Source of the DNA: Acanthococcus lagerstroemiae
Taxonomy: Eukaryota; Arthropoda; Insecta; Hemiptera; Eriococcidae
Direction of reading: 5' to 3'
NCBI GenBank assembly: GCA_031841125.1
Contig: CM063108.1
Location: forward strand, 52,164,122 to 52,228,121
Length of the DNA: 64,000 nt
The translations under genes and the position numbers were made by a program. Position 1 is the stretch's first letter. Every line of letters begins with the position of its first letter. This document shows positions 12,121-23,290 of this stretch, in pieces. Under the pieces are notes generated by a model. The model was not told the DNA's origin, ran no database searches, and saw only the letters and a program-made list of their open reading frames with translations.

Positions 12121-12599
12121 CAGGGATGTACCGAAGAGTTTTTCCAGGAGGAGTAAAAATTGTGGAAGTCCCAACTGACTCAACTCAGAATTCCCAAGTA
12201 TCAAAGCAAGAAGAAAAAAGAAAAAAAGAAAACACAAAAACTTTTAACTTGTTGGATTTTTCCAACTGACTCAGCTCTCAAGATTCCCAATTATCAAAGC
12301 CAAAAAAAAAACCCTTTGACCTGTTGGGGTTTTCCAACTGACTCGACTCAAAATTCCTCAGTATCAAAGTATCAATGCAAAAGAAGGAAAATCTTTAGAC
12401 TTTGTTGGGTTTTTTTCCAACTTCTCAGCTCAATTCCCAAGTATCAAAGCAAAAAAAAAAAAAAAAAAAAAAAAAACTTTTCAACTTGTTGGATTTTCCC
12501 AATTCGCCTGACTGAAATGGTAAATTTTCCCAACTGCGCAGTGAAAAATTCTTTCAGGGGGGGGGGGGGTAAGCCCCCCCCCCCATTGGTACGTCCCTG
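12121..12599 (+). mobile_element. non-autonomous hAT element, family A copy 2
   Basis: The termini are CAGGGATGTACCGAAGAG and, at the right, GGTACGTCCCTG. Flanks CACCAGAT (12113-12120) and TACCAGAT (12600-12607) match at 7 of 8 bases. Relative to the 6597 copy it is inverted and longer (479 against 292 bp) because it holds four rather than two tandem units of about 80 bp, each with CCAACTGACTC, an AATTCCCAAGTATCAAAG-like word and an A-rich tail. A poly(A) run (about 12451-12476) and a G/C homopolymer block (12557-12584) lie inside. Confidence 0.85.
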
Positions 12600-12607
12600 T
12601 ACCAGAT

Positions 12608-15112
12608 TTTGGTTTGGAAATATAATATAAGCTACGTAGTAAAATCTGGACTCCGTATTCTTTTTCTGTTTCTTGACGGTTTTTTTTTTTTTTTTTTGCG
12701 TGTGTGTGTGTATTATTGGTGAAGATTACATTTTATGGTTGGCGAATTGCAGCATCACCCCTCGTCCAACTAAGGTGCCTTGGCTTTGATGCGTGTTTGG
12801 GGAAAAATAGGGTAACTCGACGGTTTCGTAATTAAAATTGAAAGAGCAGGTTCTTGCTTGTTATTTTTGTACATTTTCATCATTTAGGAAGAATATAATC
12901 CTCAGGTGGGCGAAGTATACAGATCACCGCCTGTATGACGTACAATCGTCAAGTGCCTTGGCAGTCAGTCGGAAAATATGTTAATGGCATTAAAACTCAT
13001 ATTAATTCTGATTTTGCCCGATTATACTAATATTTGCCTCCCATTAACCTTAAAAATCAGCACATTCGAATCTATTATGACTAGTAATTGGGCTAAATTA
13101 AGTGAATGATCCGTTTAACTGGGAAATAATAATTGAAATTCATTCGAATTTTACTTGCCACTTAGCATAATCTGTTATTTGATTGTAACAGTGCGTACGA
13201 TTGCCCGTCTCATATAAGCTACCAAATATAATTTATTTATATTTTAATTCTTATTGATCCTAACACTTTTTCAGTCATTCAGCTGGATATCTCGTAGTTT
13301 TGAAACTATCATAATCCCCCTCCCCCCTTCCAAAAAACTGGCACATTCTTGTATTATAAAATTATGACCTTATGTGGAATGAGACTTAATATCTTGGCAA
13401 AATCTGAAGTAGTTGAGCCAACTGAAGTGGAAGGAATTTTAGGATAGCTAATTTAAAATTTCATAAAAATTCAGACCATTCGAGAAGTCAAGATCAGAAA
13501 TTTTTAGGGCATTTACAAAAATATGTTTGATTATTTCGAGGAGATTCGCCGAAGATCTGGGAGAAGTGATCAAAACCGTGCCATAAACACGCCAGAAATT
13601 TTGGAGACCTAATTCAGGAAATTTGACTTACTTTCACGCTTTCAGCTGTTAGAAGTTCAGGAAACATTCAGGGGATTTTTCAAAATTACTTGAATCTTCT
13701 GAAGTTTGAGCAAGGTTGATGGTAACATTGGTTCGAGGTAGACTTTGTACGAGTAATCAGCGGTGTATACCCAGTTACCGAATAATGAGGAATGTAGTCA
13801 GTTGTGGAATTTGTATTATCTTACTCGTAAAATATTGATGGCGCATTCAATTCAAATTTTTTGAAAAGTAATTCCTGAGAGAGTAAAAATTTTCCGGAGG
13901 CAGATACAGAATTACACAATCGACTCGTACTCAAATTTTCCCTTTTCATATTTCTCTCGAGATATATAGGTACAAAATACGTGCCTTTACATTTTACAAA
14001 AGGAAACCAAAAACAGAAAATGAAAATTGCCAACCTATTCGGTATACAGACACGAGACAGTATATTCTTACTTTTTTAACATTACTGCCGATAACGTGTA
14101 CATTCATATTGGCTTGGTATTTTATTTGTGTAAAAAAATGTTTTAATGTATTATAGAAACACAGAAAAATAGGAAGTACGAGCGGAAATAAAAGGAAAGA
14201 GAAAAGAAAGCAAGGAAATGTAAACGCGATGTAATTCATGAAATTGAGAAAATATTTTAAGGGAACAAAAAGAAACTTATAATATCAGCTTTCTCTGAAA
14301 TTTATGCGTTTCAGTGTTTACCTACCCCCTCAGACCACCCGACGTGTCATCCCAATTTAACGTCAACAATTTTTTTTTTATTGGGGGACCGAATTCGCAC
14401 TCCAGCTGCGTGATTTATGCTTGGATAACAACGGCCTTACATTCCCTGACTAGTGTATCTCAGCAATTTAACTTAGCTCGGGAAGGAATGCTTTCAAGAA
14501 ATATATATATGACCTTTAGTTCGTATTTTTGGTTCATTTGGCGAGTTCATTCGAAAGTTTCTTTCGAATTGGCTTTTGATCGCAATTAATAATACATGTG
14601 ACTTCTGTGATCTGGGTCTAGCAAAGCTAAATTTGTATGAGTGCAAAATTTGAAAAATGTCTACTGATTGAATTTTTTCAACTGTTCATAATTGGAACAG
14701 AATTTCGGTTTATAAGCAATAATAAATTCGCTTCTCAAGGTTGTAGAATTGGCTTCTTAAAATACCGACTATCGCTCTAAACTTTCTTTCCCTGTGGAGA
14801 GGGGATGAGTAGGTGTAAACTACACTCTTTTGATTTCACGTTGCTATAATATGGCCGCTCCAATGACGTTGCATTCTGATTTCTTTGAAACTGACTGCGA
14901 GAGATGGAAAATGAGCCTCTTATACCTGTCATGTTGTAAAAGAGAAAAGCTCTTTAAATCTCTTATCAAGTTATTAGACTAACTGTAGCTGTATAGAGTA
15001 TGTATATACTAAACTGAATTCGTGAGGAAGGTTCTCATATTTTCATCTTGTTCAGTTTAAGACTTTTAATAATTACCGACTTGATTAACGTTTTATTCCT
15101 TTTTTTTTGCAG
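12608..15112. other. intron sequence of gene 1
   Basis: No supported gene. Simple sequence includes a T run (12679-12697) followed by (TG)n. The part at 13420-13740 repeats TTCAGGAAATTT-like words and may be another degenerate short-motif repeat. The polypyrimidine tract before 15113 belongs to the next exon. Confidence 0.45.
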
Positions 15113-15170
15113 AGAAATGTCATCTAGTCAAATAGAATTTTTTAGAATGCTGGATGAAAAAATCGACAAC
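15113..15170 (+). CDS. small internal exon, gene 1
   Basis: A strong acceptor (T-rich tract then GCAG, ending 15112) and a consensus donor GTAAGT (15171) bound 58 bp. The first base completes the Lys codon left open by the 9090 exon. The rest reads EMSSSQIEFFRMLDEKIDN and ends in phase 0, which is exactly what the exon at 22940 requires. The FFRMLDEKI core is amphipathic and could be a short docking helix. It loosely recalls the E-F-F start of GoLoco motifs but lacks their usual downstream residues, so I do not assign it. Confidence 0.7.
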
Positions 15171-15809
15171 GTAAGTGAAGCTAATCATGTCGTAAGACAA
15201 AGCGTATCGTCTTTATGCCGTCTTTTTTTCTTTTTTTTTCTTCAAAGTACAGAAATTTAATTTACCAGTTCACAGCTCACAGAAATGGCTAGCTTTATAT
15301 GTGCTGCAGAGTATCGCTTGATATTTTCAAAGGTCGAATTGTGGTTAATAATTACTCTTACTTAGGGTCATCTTAAGACAAGATGATGGTAAAGTAATTC
15401 AAAATCATCTTTAACAGGCGAATTTGTAGCACTTAATGTTTGTAGAAATGTATAGCTGGTCAATTTTAACTAGGTACACATTTACTGCCGAAAATTTTTG
15501 CTTGTTAAAATTTGTCTGGTTGACCATATTCCCCTGGACTACATATTTTAATACAGGTTGATGTAGTAATATATTTTTTTAAATTAAGGTTTTCGAGGTG
15601 GACTCCTTAATAAATTAGGAATTGCGATGTAAATAGGTAAAAGCTAAGAAAAATGTTGGTGCTATAGTAGCTCTAGTCATGTGAGTAACTATATTCTTAG
15701 AAGCTCCTTCTTGTCTCATTACTTATCTATTTGGTTGATTCTTATGATTTGAGTCAACATTTCAACGTTATACTACGTGATAGTATGATTTTGTTGTGAT
15801 AAATTTGAA

Positions 15810-15926
15810 CCAGGGTCGTAGTTGTTTCATCTAAAAGAGCAGAGAGTATAGGGTGAGAGAGAAAAAAAAGAAGAAACTATTAGCGAAAGAAGTAACTTAG
15901 CACATTCTGCTCATAACTACGACCCT
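15810..15926. mobile_element. short hAT-like MITE
   Basis: Terminal inverted repeats are AGGGTCGTAGTT (left, from 15812) and AACTACGACCCT (right, ending 15926). Identical 8-bp flanks AATTTGAA lie at 15802-15809 and 15927-15934. The insert is about 117 bp, AT-rich and without coding capacity. The 8-bp duplication and CAGGG-like end fit hAT. Confidence 0.7.
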
Positions 15927-15982
15927 AATTTGAATTTTGAACTAGATGTCGATGAATGACATCGCCTTCTTCCTATTTCAGC

Positions 15983-16152
15983 CACTTTCTCATTTTATCA
16001 CGTTCATGTTGGATTTCCAAAGTTATAGACATGCTATTAACAAATATGTATGTTACATAGGTACATTTTAAATGGATCATACTTGTTAATAGCATGCTTA
16101 TAACGTTGGTGTAAATCCAGCAACACATGAACACGAATTAAGCAAGTAAGTG
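15983..16152. mobile_element. foldback MITE with 9-bp target duplication
   Basis: The 170-bp insert has long imperfect inverted arms running inward from CACTTTCT at the left and AGTAAGTG at the right. They include a nearly perfect block, CATGCTATTAACAA (16030-16043), against TTGTTAATAGCATG (16083-16096). Flanks TATTTCAGC at 15974-15982 and 16153-16161 are identical. A 9-bp duplication suggests a Mutator-like or Merlin-like origin, which remains inference. Confidence 0.7.
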
Positions 16153-16161
16153 TATTTCAGC

Positions 16162-17351
16162 CAACGTAAACTGTTATATTATCTTGTTTTCTCCTTTGTA
16201 AATCAGGAAGTTATGGTGTTGCTATGCTCAAAGCATCTTCACTAAAAAATTTTTTTATTTACTCATTTTTTCCCTTTCTTTCTTTTTAATGAGTTAATGA
16301 AGCTAAATTTCAAGCATGCATGATTCCGTTTTCCTCTTATTTTTAACGCAAGTTTATCTGTTTATTGTCGCGTTTGAACCTTGCTCTTTCGTTTCTAGTT
16401 GAAATACTTAGATAGGTAGTAGACAAAGCAGAAGGATGAAAAGTGAGAAGTAAAATGTTCTTACACTCTTTATTCGTTCCCTTTTACCATCTCAAGCTTG
16501 AACTTGCAAATTCAAACTCTGGAATGTGTCTGGAAAATAAAACAAAGTCGTATCATTGATTGAAAAGTGAAAGTACGATGGTTCAAACACGAAATTCAAA
16601 AATGCAGTTAGTTGCCTATATTTTGTTCAACGTTTTCATGTTGCTCATTGACGTTGATCTTGATTTTTCACTAGCAGTCAAGCGTATACTTATAAGTCTT
16701 TGCTAGATTACTACCTATTAATCAAGTGTTCCATAAATCAGTATCTACCTATCAATAAATGCAAATTTATATCTAGTGCACTGTAACTTGAGCCTGTCGG
16801 TACCAATTACAGAATCAATTATAGAAGTCTGATGCCTGATTCCCCGGGAAATTCTTTTGCCCACCTTCCCAGTATGGTTCGTTTTGTTATGCTTGTGATG
16901 GCAGAAAATTGTTTTTTTTCCCACATATGTGCCAAGTAATCATCAAAATTTATTGCCGAATGCTCGTGTGCGAATTGGAAAAACGTGACTTATGCTTTCG
17001 TCAGTATTGTTTTGTAATTGAAGCATTATAATGCGGTAAGTATGATCGCCCGCCATTTCCGCACACTGTCATGCGATATCCCACATGCTACATAAGGATT
17101 GGCTTTACCAGTAACTTATCGGTATTTCCCATATTCCCATAAAACGCCCGTGGTAAATTACCAGTTAATCCTTATAGATTTTCGGTAATTTTCCCGATAA
17201 ATTACCATGTTAGTTATCGACGTATCGCTATCCGTAGCCATATACACAACCAGTGAAAATATCAGAGCTGTCAACCCAGAAACAGTAACTGTAAAATAAT
17301 TGTTATTGGTTGAAAATCTGCAAGCAATCAAAAACCATTAACCATATAGTG
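16162..17351. other. intron sequence of gene 1
   Basis: No supported gene or element. TTACCAGTAACTTATCGG-like and ATTTTCGGTAATTTTCCCG-like words around 17100-17215 (GGTAATTTACC variants) hint at one more degenerate motif repeat. Confidence 0.4.
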
Positions 17352-17590
17352 TATGAAGGGTAGAGAATCAAAACTCACATTTGCCATTTTACTTCAAGGG
17401 CGCAAATAGGCAAAATACTGTACACAGGTGCAGGAATATCTTTGCTGCACATGTGAATATGCAATATGTATAACATACTCCACGTTCACAGGCGCAGCAA
17501 AGATATTCCTGCACCCGTGTACAGTATTTCGCCTTTTTGCGCCCTTGAAGTAAAATGGGAAATGTGAGTTTTGATTCTTTATCCTTCATA
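17352..17590. mobile_element. palindromic element, family B copy 1
   Basis: A nearly perfect 239-bp palindrome. Arms of about 105 bp start TATGAAGGGTAGAGAATC at the left and end GATTCTTTATCCTTCATA at the right. The arms share TTACTTCAAGGGCGCAAA, AAATACTGTACAC and GCAGGAATATCTTTGCTGC and are separated by roughly 30 bp. A second copy lies at 24204-24431. Transcribed RNA would fold into a long hairpin. It is non-coding, and the superfamily is not determined because no clear target duplication is visible. Confidence 0.8.
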
Positions 17591-18235
17591 TGTATCTAGA
17601 ACAAAAAACATAACACAACTGATAGGTAACTGCTTCCTGTTTTTGAGATTTGAGTCAAATAACCTAACTAAATTGAAAACCAAACTTTTATGAAAACTGT
17701 ACAAAAACGTACAGTTATTGTTATTTTGGTCAGTTCTGTTTTTAGGGTTTTTACTTTTATTTTCTCTCACGGTTTGTGAATCTGCAATTCTGAAAAATTA
17801 TTCATTCAATATGACCTTAGTAATGTTATAGACGAAGGACTAAAATCATCTTTAATTAGAGCTCCTGTTTTGAGTCGTACTGAAACTTGATTATACATTC
17901 AACCATTCAAGCCTTCAAACCTCAACTTTATTTCAAGCTCCTTTCTTTTTTTCGGTGTTGTATGTTTGTTGTGATGGCAAGTCCTGCCTTTTACTTTTGC
18001 GTTTTGTTTCGCTCGTGATGGTGTTCAAAATCAAAATTTGTTTTTCTCATTTTAATTTTCTTAAATTCAAAATATGGAATATATGGTATCAAGTTTGTCG
18101 AGGTTGCGAATTTCCTCAGTAACGGTATACCATAATAATGTATGGATACCTAAATGATAAGGTGATAACTACGAAATAACGTAAAATAACCATAACAAGT
18201 AGTAGTGATAACCGAACCCAGAAAACAACCAATTA

Positions 18236-18474
18236 TGACCTGCCAGGAAGAAAGGGATCTGAGTGCAATGCAAATTTCACAGGAGAGCGGATTAACAAAA
18301 TTGATAACGTTTTCACATTATGGAGACACTCAACTTTGAAGTCTTACAGCAGTTTGGGAAAATTTTTAAGCATTTTTCGACAACACCACGCGAAAGAGCG
18401 GCCAAAAATTAGTCAAAAACAGTTATCAAAAAAATGATTTTTTGCGCACAGGTTCCTTTCTTCCTGGCAGGTCA
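18236..18474. mobile_element. MITE with 6-bp target duplication
   Basis: Terminal inverted repeats of about 26 bp: left TGACCTGCCAGGAAGAAAGG, right CCTTTCTTCCTGGCAGGTCA. Flanks CAATTA at 18230-18235 and 18475-18480 are identical. Length is 239 bp with no coding capacity. I cannot assign a superfamily from these ends. Confidence 0.8.
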
Positions 18475-18480
18475 CAATTA

Positions 18481-20335
18481 TTGCTGTCACGGCGACTTTA
18501 GTAGGATAAGGGAACTGGATAATGGTTAATGGTAAGGTCTTCTGTACAAGCCATAAAATTTAATGCTTCAACATAACGGATAAGGATAACCGTGATGATG
18601 CGTAACATGTTTATGGTTTGACCTTTTGACAGTTTTGAAAAATATAGCCTTCAAATTCATTTTGTAATCGACATATACGAGTATTTATCCACGTTTCTGA
18701 GCAAAAAATTATATAAAACTGTTGTACAGTCTTTCTAGATCGATTTATAATAATATTTACCCACAGTAGCATCTTATTGTCTCCTTAGCTCTTCACTTCG
18801 ATCAGTGACCGAACCTTAAAATTCAGTGCCAAAGGTTTGAGTACCAACCGAATTAAATTGTGATAAGACAAATATTAACTGTGACTTGTTGATATTATTG
18901 AAAATCAAATGTTGAGTGGGTTTTCAATTCCAAAAGTTTTGTGCATTTCAGCTCAAAAATACCGAGATTTACCAGGTAGCATGTTAGCACTTCTTTTTTA
19001 TTGAAAAATTGTCGAATAATTTTTAAATTTGGCTCTTGTGTAACTAATAGAAGAAAATCTGGTATTTTAAAAGCAAATTTGATCATTTTTTGAAAGATTA
19101 ATTAGGTACATATCATCTATTTAATAAAATATTTATCAGGTTTTGGTAACTTTTTTCCTAACTCATAGTACCTTTGTAACATTCGAATTGGCTACACTGA
19201 TCTCTGAATAAATGATTCATAATCGCAATTCGCTGCTGTCGGCGTGTCAGTTGTCGGTATAGTCGGTATTTTTCGGTTTCATCTTTCATGTTCTATCGTG
19301 AAATTATGTTGATTGTGGCGTTTGTGCTCTGGTTGTATAGTTCGGTTCGGAATATTGTTTGGGTTGTTTATTTTGTTGTTCGGATATTCGGTTTTCTTGG
19401 ACATTTAGTATCTTTCATTGCGTTTAAGTGAATCTTGATGCAGGTTCATTTTTTGTGAATGAGATCAGTATCTATTCATGCTTCAGTTTGGTATGTCGGA
19501 AGTGACTTCAAAGTTGTTCGTGTTTGTCGTGTACAGAAAGAAATTGCTGCTTTTTGTTTCGAAAGTGATGAGTGTGTGAAAGAATATGTGTACTGTGGAC
19601 GGCTACAAAGTGCTTTATTATGACAAAACGTGTTCCTATAATCGTCTTTATCCACTGGATGTATATTGTGTCGCGCGTGCGTATTTTTGCGTAAAATGAA
19701 GTGTTTTCCTGTAAACGTGATAAAACTCGTGCCCAAGTGATGGATGCCATGCAGTTACAGAATGGTAAATCTGCTTTTGAAGTAGTCCAGGATTAGAAAT
19801 GCAATCAACTTATGTACAGGTCAGAAATCATTATGTTTTTATTTCATTCGTTTTTAAACGCTTGGAATTGCGTTTTCAATTTGTGCCGGCATCCGTGTAT
19901 CGACTGTGAGTCCGTACTATTCTCTGGGATGTATTATGGGAAATCGAGATCTCATCTTAAGGCGCTGCGTTCAGATGCAGGAACCATCTTGCATTGCATG
20001 TGATTATGTGTATGTTGGGTACCTGTGAGTTCCGTTTTATATTCTACTAGTACTGATGAGATGAACGGATAGAATTAATTCATTATAGAAATTCTCCTAT
20101 GTTGGGAGGTAGTGCTTCCTAATGGGTCCTTTGTGGTTCATTTCTACATTCCTAGTACTACCACGCATTAGGTGTAATACATCATACTATGATGATCTGA
20201 AAGAACAAAATAGAACTGTGTAGGTGCTTAATTATTCATAAAGCTGTGCACCCCTAAACTGAATGTATGCAAACGTGTACGGCTTTCTAAATCACCCTAA
20301 ATAGTTTACTCCGCCAACTTGGCATAGAAATTATA
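18481..20335. other. intron sequence of gene 1
   Basis: No supported gene. The part at 19200-19750 is locally richer in G, T and CpG, and a short ATG frame at 19741 runs into a GT; see the rejected list. Confidence 0.4.
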
Positions 20336-20343
20336 ACCACTGA

Positions 20344-21034
20344 CAGTGTTTGGAACCGATTCAATTTTTCGTTTTGATCGATTTCGGGCTTTGTAGCTTC
20401 CATTTAGGTTTGTTTTTGGTTCGGAACTTCCATTTAATTTCTCAATAGGTTTCGGTTTTGGTCATGAGACCGATTTAAAATACTGAAAGGGTCTTATTTT
20501 GGTCTTTCATTTCTGAGCCGGTTTTGGTTATGGTCTTCACTTCACATAATGTATTGGTTTCAGTCGGGCTCAAAAGATCTTTCTGAAACAAAATAAAAAT
20601 CTTATCATTTCTGTTGTCAAATCAGCCATAATTGGAAACCAACCATAAGATATGAACTGTAGCATCGACTTACTTGGGAATGGGCATTGGCAGGTTGAAT
20701 TATTCTGTAGATCAGTTCAAATATCTAACTCTCTTACTAGGTCGACAACAAAGAAGAACAGATAACAGAAAACCGCATTGACCGAAGACTAATTGGGACT
20801 TTTTCATTTAATTGGTTAACGGTCTTGACGCAGATATGAGAGCAGTCGGTTTTGGTTTCAGTTAAACCTACATTTCAAACATTTGGGTTGTGTTTTGGTT
20901 AATGACCAGTTGAGTTTAAGGTTTTAGGTCTTAATTTGGTCTTTTGCACATGAAAGGGTTTTGGTTTCAGTCGCATGAAACTGTTGAATTTGAATGGGTT
21001 CCAGATTCGGTTTTGGTTCTGGTTCCGAACACTG
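20344..21034. mobile_element. non-autonomous hAT element, GGTTTTGGTTTC-motif interior
   Basis: The element starts CAGTGTTTGGAACC and ends GGTTCCGAACACTG, giving 14-bp terminal inverted repeats with one mismatch. Flanks ACCACTGA (20336-20343) and ACCAGTGA (21035-21042) match at 7 of 8. Much of the 691-bp interior iterates degenerate GGTTTTGGTTTC/GGTCTTCATTT words that resemble the subterminal GGTTCTGGTTCC. A less repetitive block (about 20580-20790) sits in the middle and may be a later insertion. There is no coding potential. Confidence 0.8.
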
Positions 21035-21460
21035 ACCAGTGATATGATACTTCATACCGATTCATATAGGCGAAGAGCCAGACAATTATCTCTCTGTCTT
21101 GGAAAAATGTTCATTTTTGAGCTTATACAGCTATATGCTGTGTTGATCGCTAAATGGAAAAACTGCAAGAATTATCATTTAGAGATTCCCTGTCATTACA
21201 GCCAACGAGTATGCCGTTGGTTATGTGTACCTGTTGTAAATTCACATAGCTAAGTAGGTACTTATAATATTTTCAGAATTCGTTGATATCATTGAATTCA
21301 ATTTTTGTGTGAAATACTCATTGGTTGTGTGATGATCTCATAAGTATATGGACGTTACATACATACACGTTTTATATTAGAGGACATACTGTTTCAATTT
21401 TCTTTTGATTCAATAAACTGCTGGAAACAAAAGGAAGAAATTTCTACCTTGATACTTAGC

Positions 21461-21625
21461 TTTCATTTGAACTATAGTTTGTGATGGGAAATTGCATTCC
21501 ACGGTTAAATTGGCTTTGATTGTATACCTACTACTTCTACTGTGATAGTTTTCATTTGAGCTACAGTTCCTGATGGGGAAATCGTATTCCGTGGTTAAAT
21601 TGGTCTTAATTGAATACATACTTCA
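21461..21625. repeat. two-copy tandem duplication
   Basis: A unit of about 89 bp is present twice. Each copy contains TTCATTTGA, GATGGG, a CGTATTCCGTGGTTAAATTGG-like core (shorter, diverged in copy 1) and a following TTGATTGTATAC/TTAATTGAATAC. The copies start at 21461 and 21550. It is intronic. Confidence 0.65.
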
Positions 21626-22449
21626 GACATGGCGCCGAAGTGTAGGTGATAGATAATATTGGGTAGCATATAGGTCTAAGATGAATGTATAGACTTCAAG
21701 GTATATGTTTCTGTAGAATAATTACATCGTGAGGAATTCAATAAAAAATCTATGTCAAAAGGTGGTATCATGAGTAGTATTGTAATCAGTACGCTCCCTC
21801 TTTTACTCATAAGTGAAAGAGAAATCTTGCATTGTTATTGATGTTTCTGTGTGAAACTACAAGGTTGTTAGTATCTTTTTTATAATATAAAGATACCAGA
21901 TTTTATTTTCAACGTGATTGGAACACTTGTTAATGGTTTGACTGCTAGTGAGGAAACAAAATCAATGTTATGTTCTTGAGTGATTTACATTAGTTTATCA
22001 GTTCAGTTATTTCGTTTATAATGTGTAATTTATACCCGTACTTTCAAGAATTGGGATTGTCTCTGAACTTGAATGTATTAAACTTCATCAATCTGAAAAG
22101 AGAAAGTGCTGCAATGGATAATAATACTGTTCTCCTGGTAGAATTACACCTACAGCAAGAGAAAATGGCTGGAATAGTAGGTAAAGTTTGTTGCCATGTC
22201 CGATTACAAACTACATATACCAATTTGGAAGACGAATCGATGGATAGATTTTCAGATTCAACCTGATATTTAGCCGGTAAACCGAGTTAATCTTCGTTTT
22301 AAAATTTAGTTAGATGCTATAATATTGGAAATAAAAATACTTTTGGTATCAAGTTCATACATTTCTATTTCGGAAGCCAGGAAGCAGATGACATCAACGG
22401 TGGCTGAAAATATGAGCTCTGAAGCATATTAGTGCCATAGTGTTTTTTA

Positions 22450-22562
22450 AATTAGAATGAAAAAGAAAACGGCCGTGGAGCTCTGAAGAAAAACGCCAGG
22501 GCTGTGTTGCCTGTGTATATAAGCGTATTATAGTCTGTAGTTTTTCCTTTTCATTCTAATTT
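22450..22562. repeat. small foldback
   Basis: Inverted arms AAATTAGAATGAAAAAGAAAA (first 20 bases mirrored) and AGTTTTTCCTTTTCATTCTA flank about 70 bp of unrelated sequence. It may be a short MITE. No target duplication is clear. Confidence 0.5.
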
Positions 22563-22939
22563 GGAACATACTATCTAGAATATTTATGACGCACACCAGC
22601 ACCAAGGGGTCTTATTACTTTTGAACTCCTAGGATGAAATTTTTCATGGAACCATTCATTTACTTTAAATGAAAAAGGCGTTTGTGTATCGCAAAGTTCC
22701 ATTTGGTATCTGCCATCAGTCCCATTGCAACTAAAAAGTGGCAAACTTCAGTCTGAAGTGGTCAGTTGAATGCTTGTATCCATTTGGAATGTAATGAGAT
22801 GGCTTTCTCCAATATTGCCAAATTGTTACGGTCACTGTATCAGCCACTTGCGAATTCAGCTGCGACTTTGAGAAGTATAAATCAAATTTTTCTGTTTTTC
22901 ATGAAGTAAAATCGTCGTAACTAGTTATTTTGCTTTTAG

Positions 22940-23290
22940 GGACCTGATTACGATGAAATGAACGAGAAAGAACGCCTGCTGGAATGCGCCCGCATGCGTC
23001 AGCTACTGATGGAATGGGAACGGGCTAAAACGAAACGATTTCCGCAGCAGAACCAAACGAGCCAGCAGGTCCAGACAGGAGCTACCGCAACGCAACCGCG
23101 TAAACACCGTTTCGCGATGCCACATTTAAACGGTGACGTTAACAAAAAGTATCCCTACCAGGTGTACACGATAAGGCATCAAATGCAATACTACCCCGCG
23201 CAAAATACCCAGCAAAGTCAATTCACGCTGAGTAATTCCGTCGTCATGTACGATCAGGCACGCGGCCAGTACTACACCGAGCTGGCTTGA
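22940..23290 (+). CDS. last coding exon, gene 1 (unrecognised protein)
   Basis: Acceptor TATTTTGCTTTTAG ends at 22939. The exon enters in phase 0 and stops at TGA 23288-23290, giving 116 residues. They are GPDYDE, then a charged likely helix (MNEKERLLECARMRQLLMEW, then ERAKTKRF), a Gln/Thr-rich segment, a basic HRF patch, and a Tyr/Gln-rich end (YPYQVYTIRHQMQYYPAQ, final tail ending GQYYTELA). The exon is clearly more GC-rich than its flanks, and third positions look coding. Joined to the 15113 exon it reads DEKIDN-GPDYDEMNEK. I do not recognise the family; no catalytic motif, signal peptide or membrane segment is visible, so a scaffold or adaptor role is only a guess. Confidence 0.85.
   Translation, partial: GPDYDEMNEKERLLECARMRQLLMEWERAKTKRFPQQNQTSQQVQTGATATQPRKHRFAMPHLNGDVNKKYPYQVYTIRHQMQYYPAQNTQQSQFTLSNSVVMYDQARGQYYTELA

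Noticed and set aside
19741..19769. Possible first coding exon MDAMQLQN followed by a GT donor
   Set aside because: Its phase does not join to the exon at 22940, no promoter element is evident, and the frame is very short.
22021..22266. 81-codon open frame on the plus strand
   Set aside because: Lies in the gene 1 intron with incompatible phase and no recognised motif.
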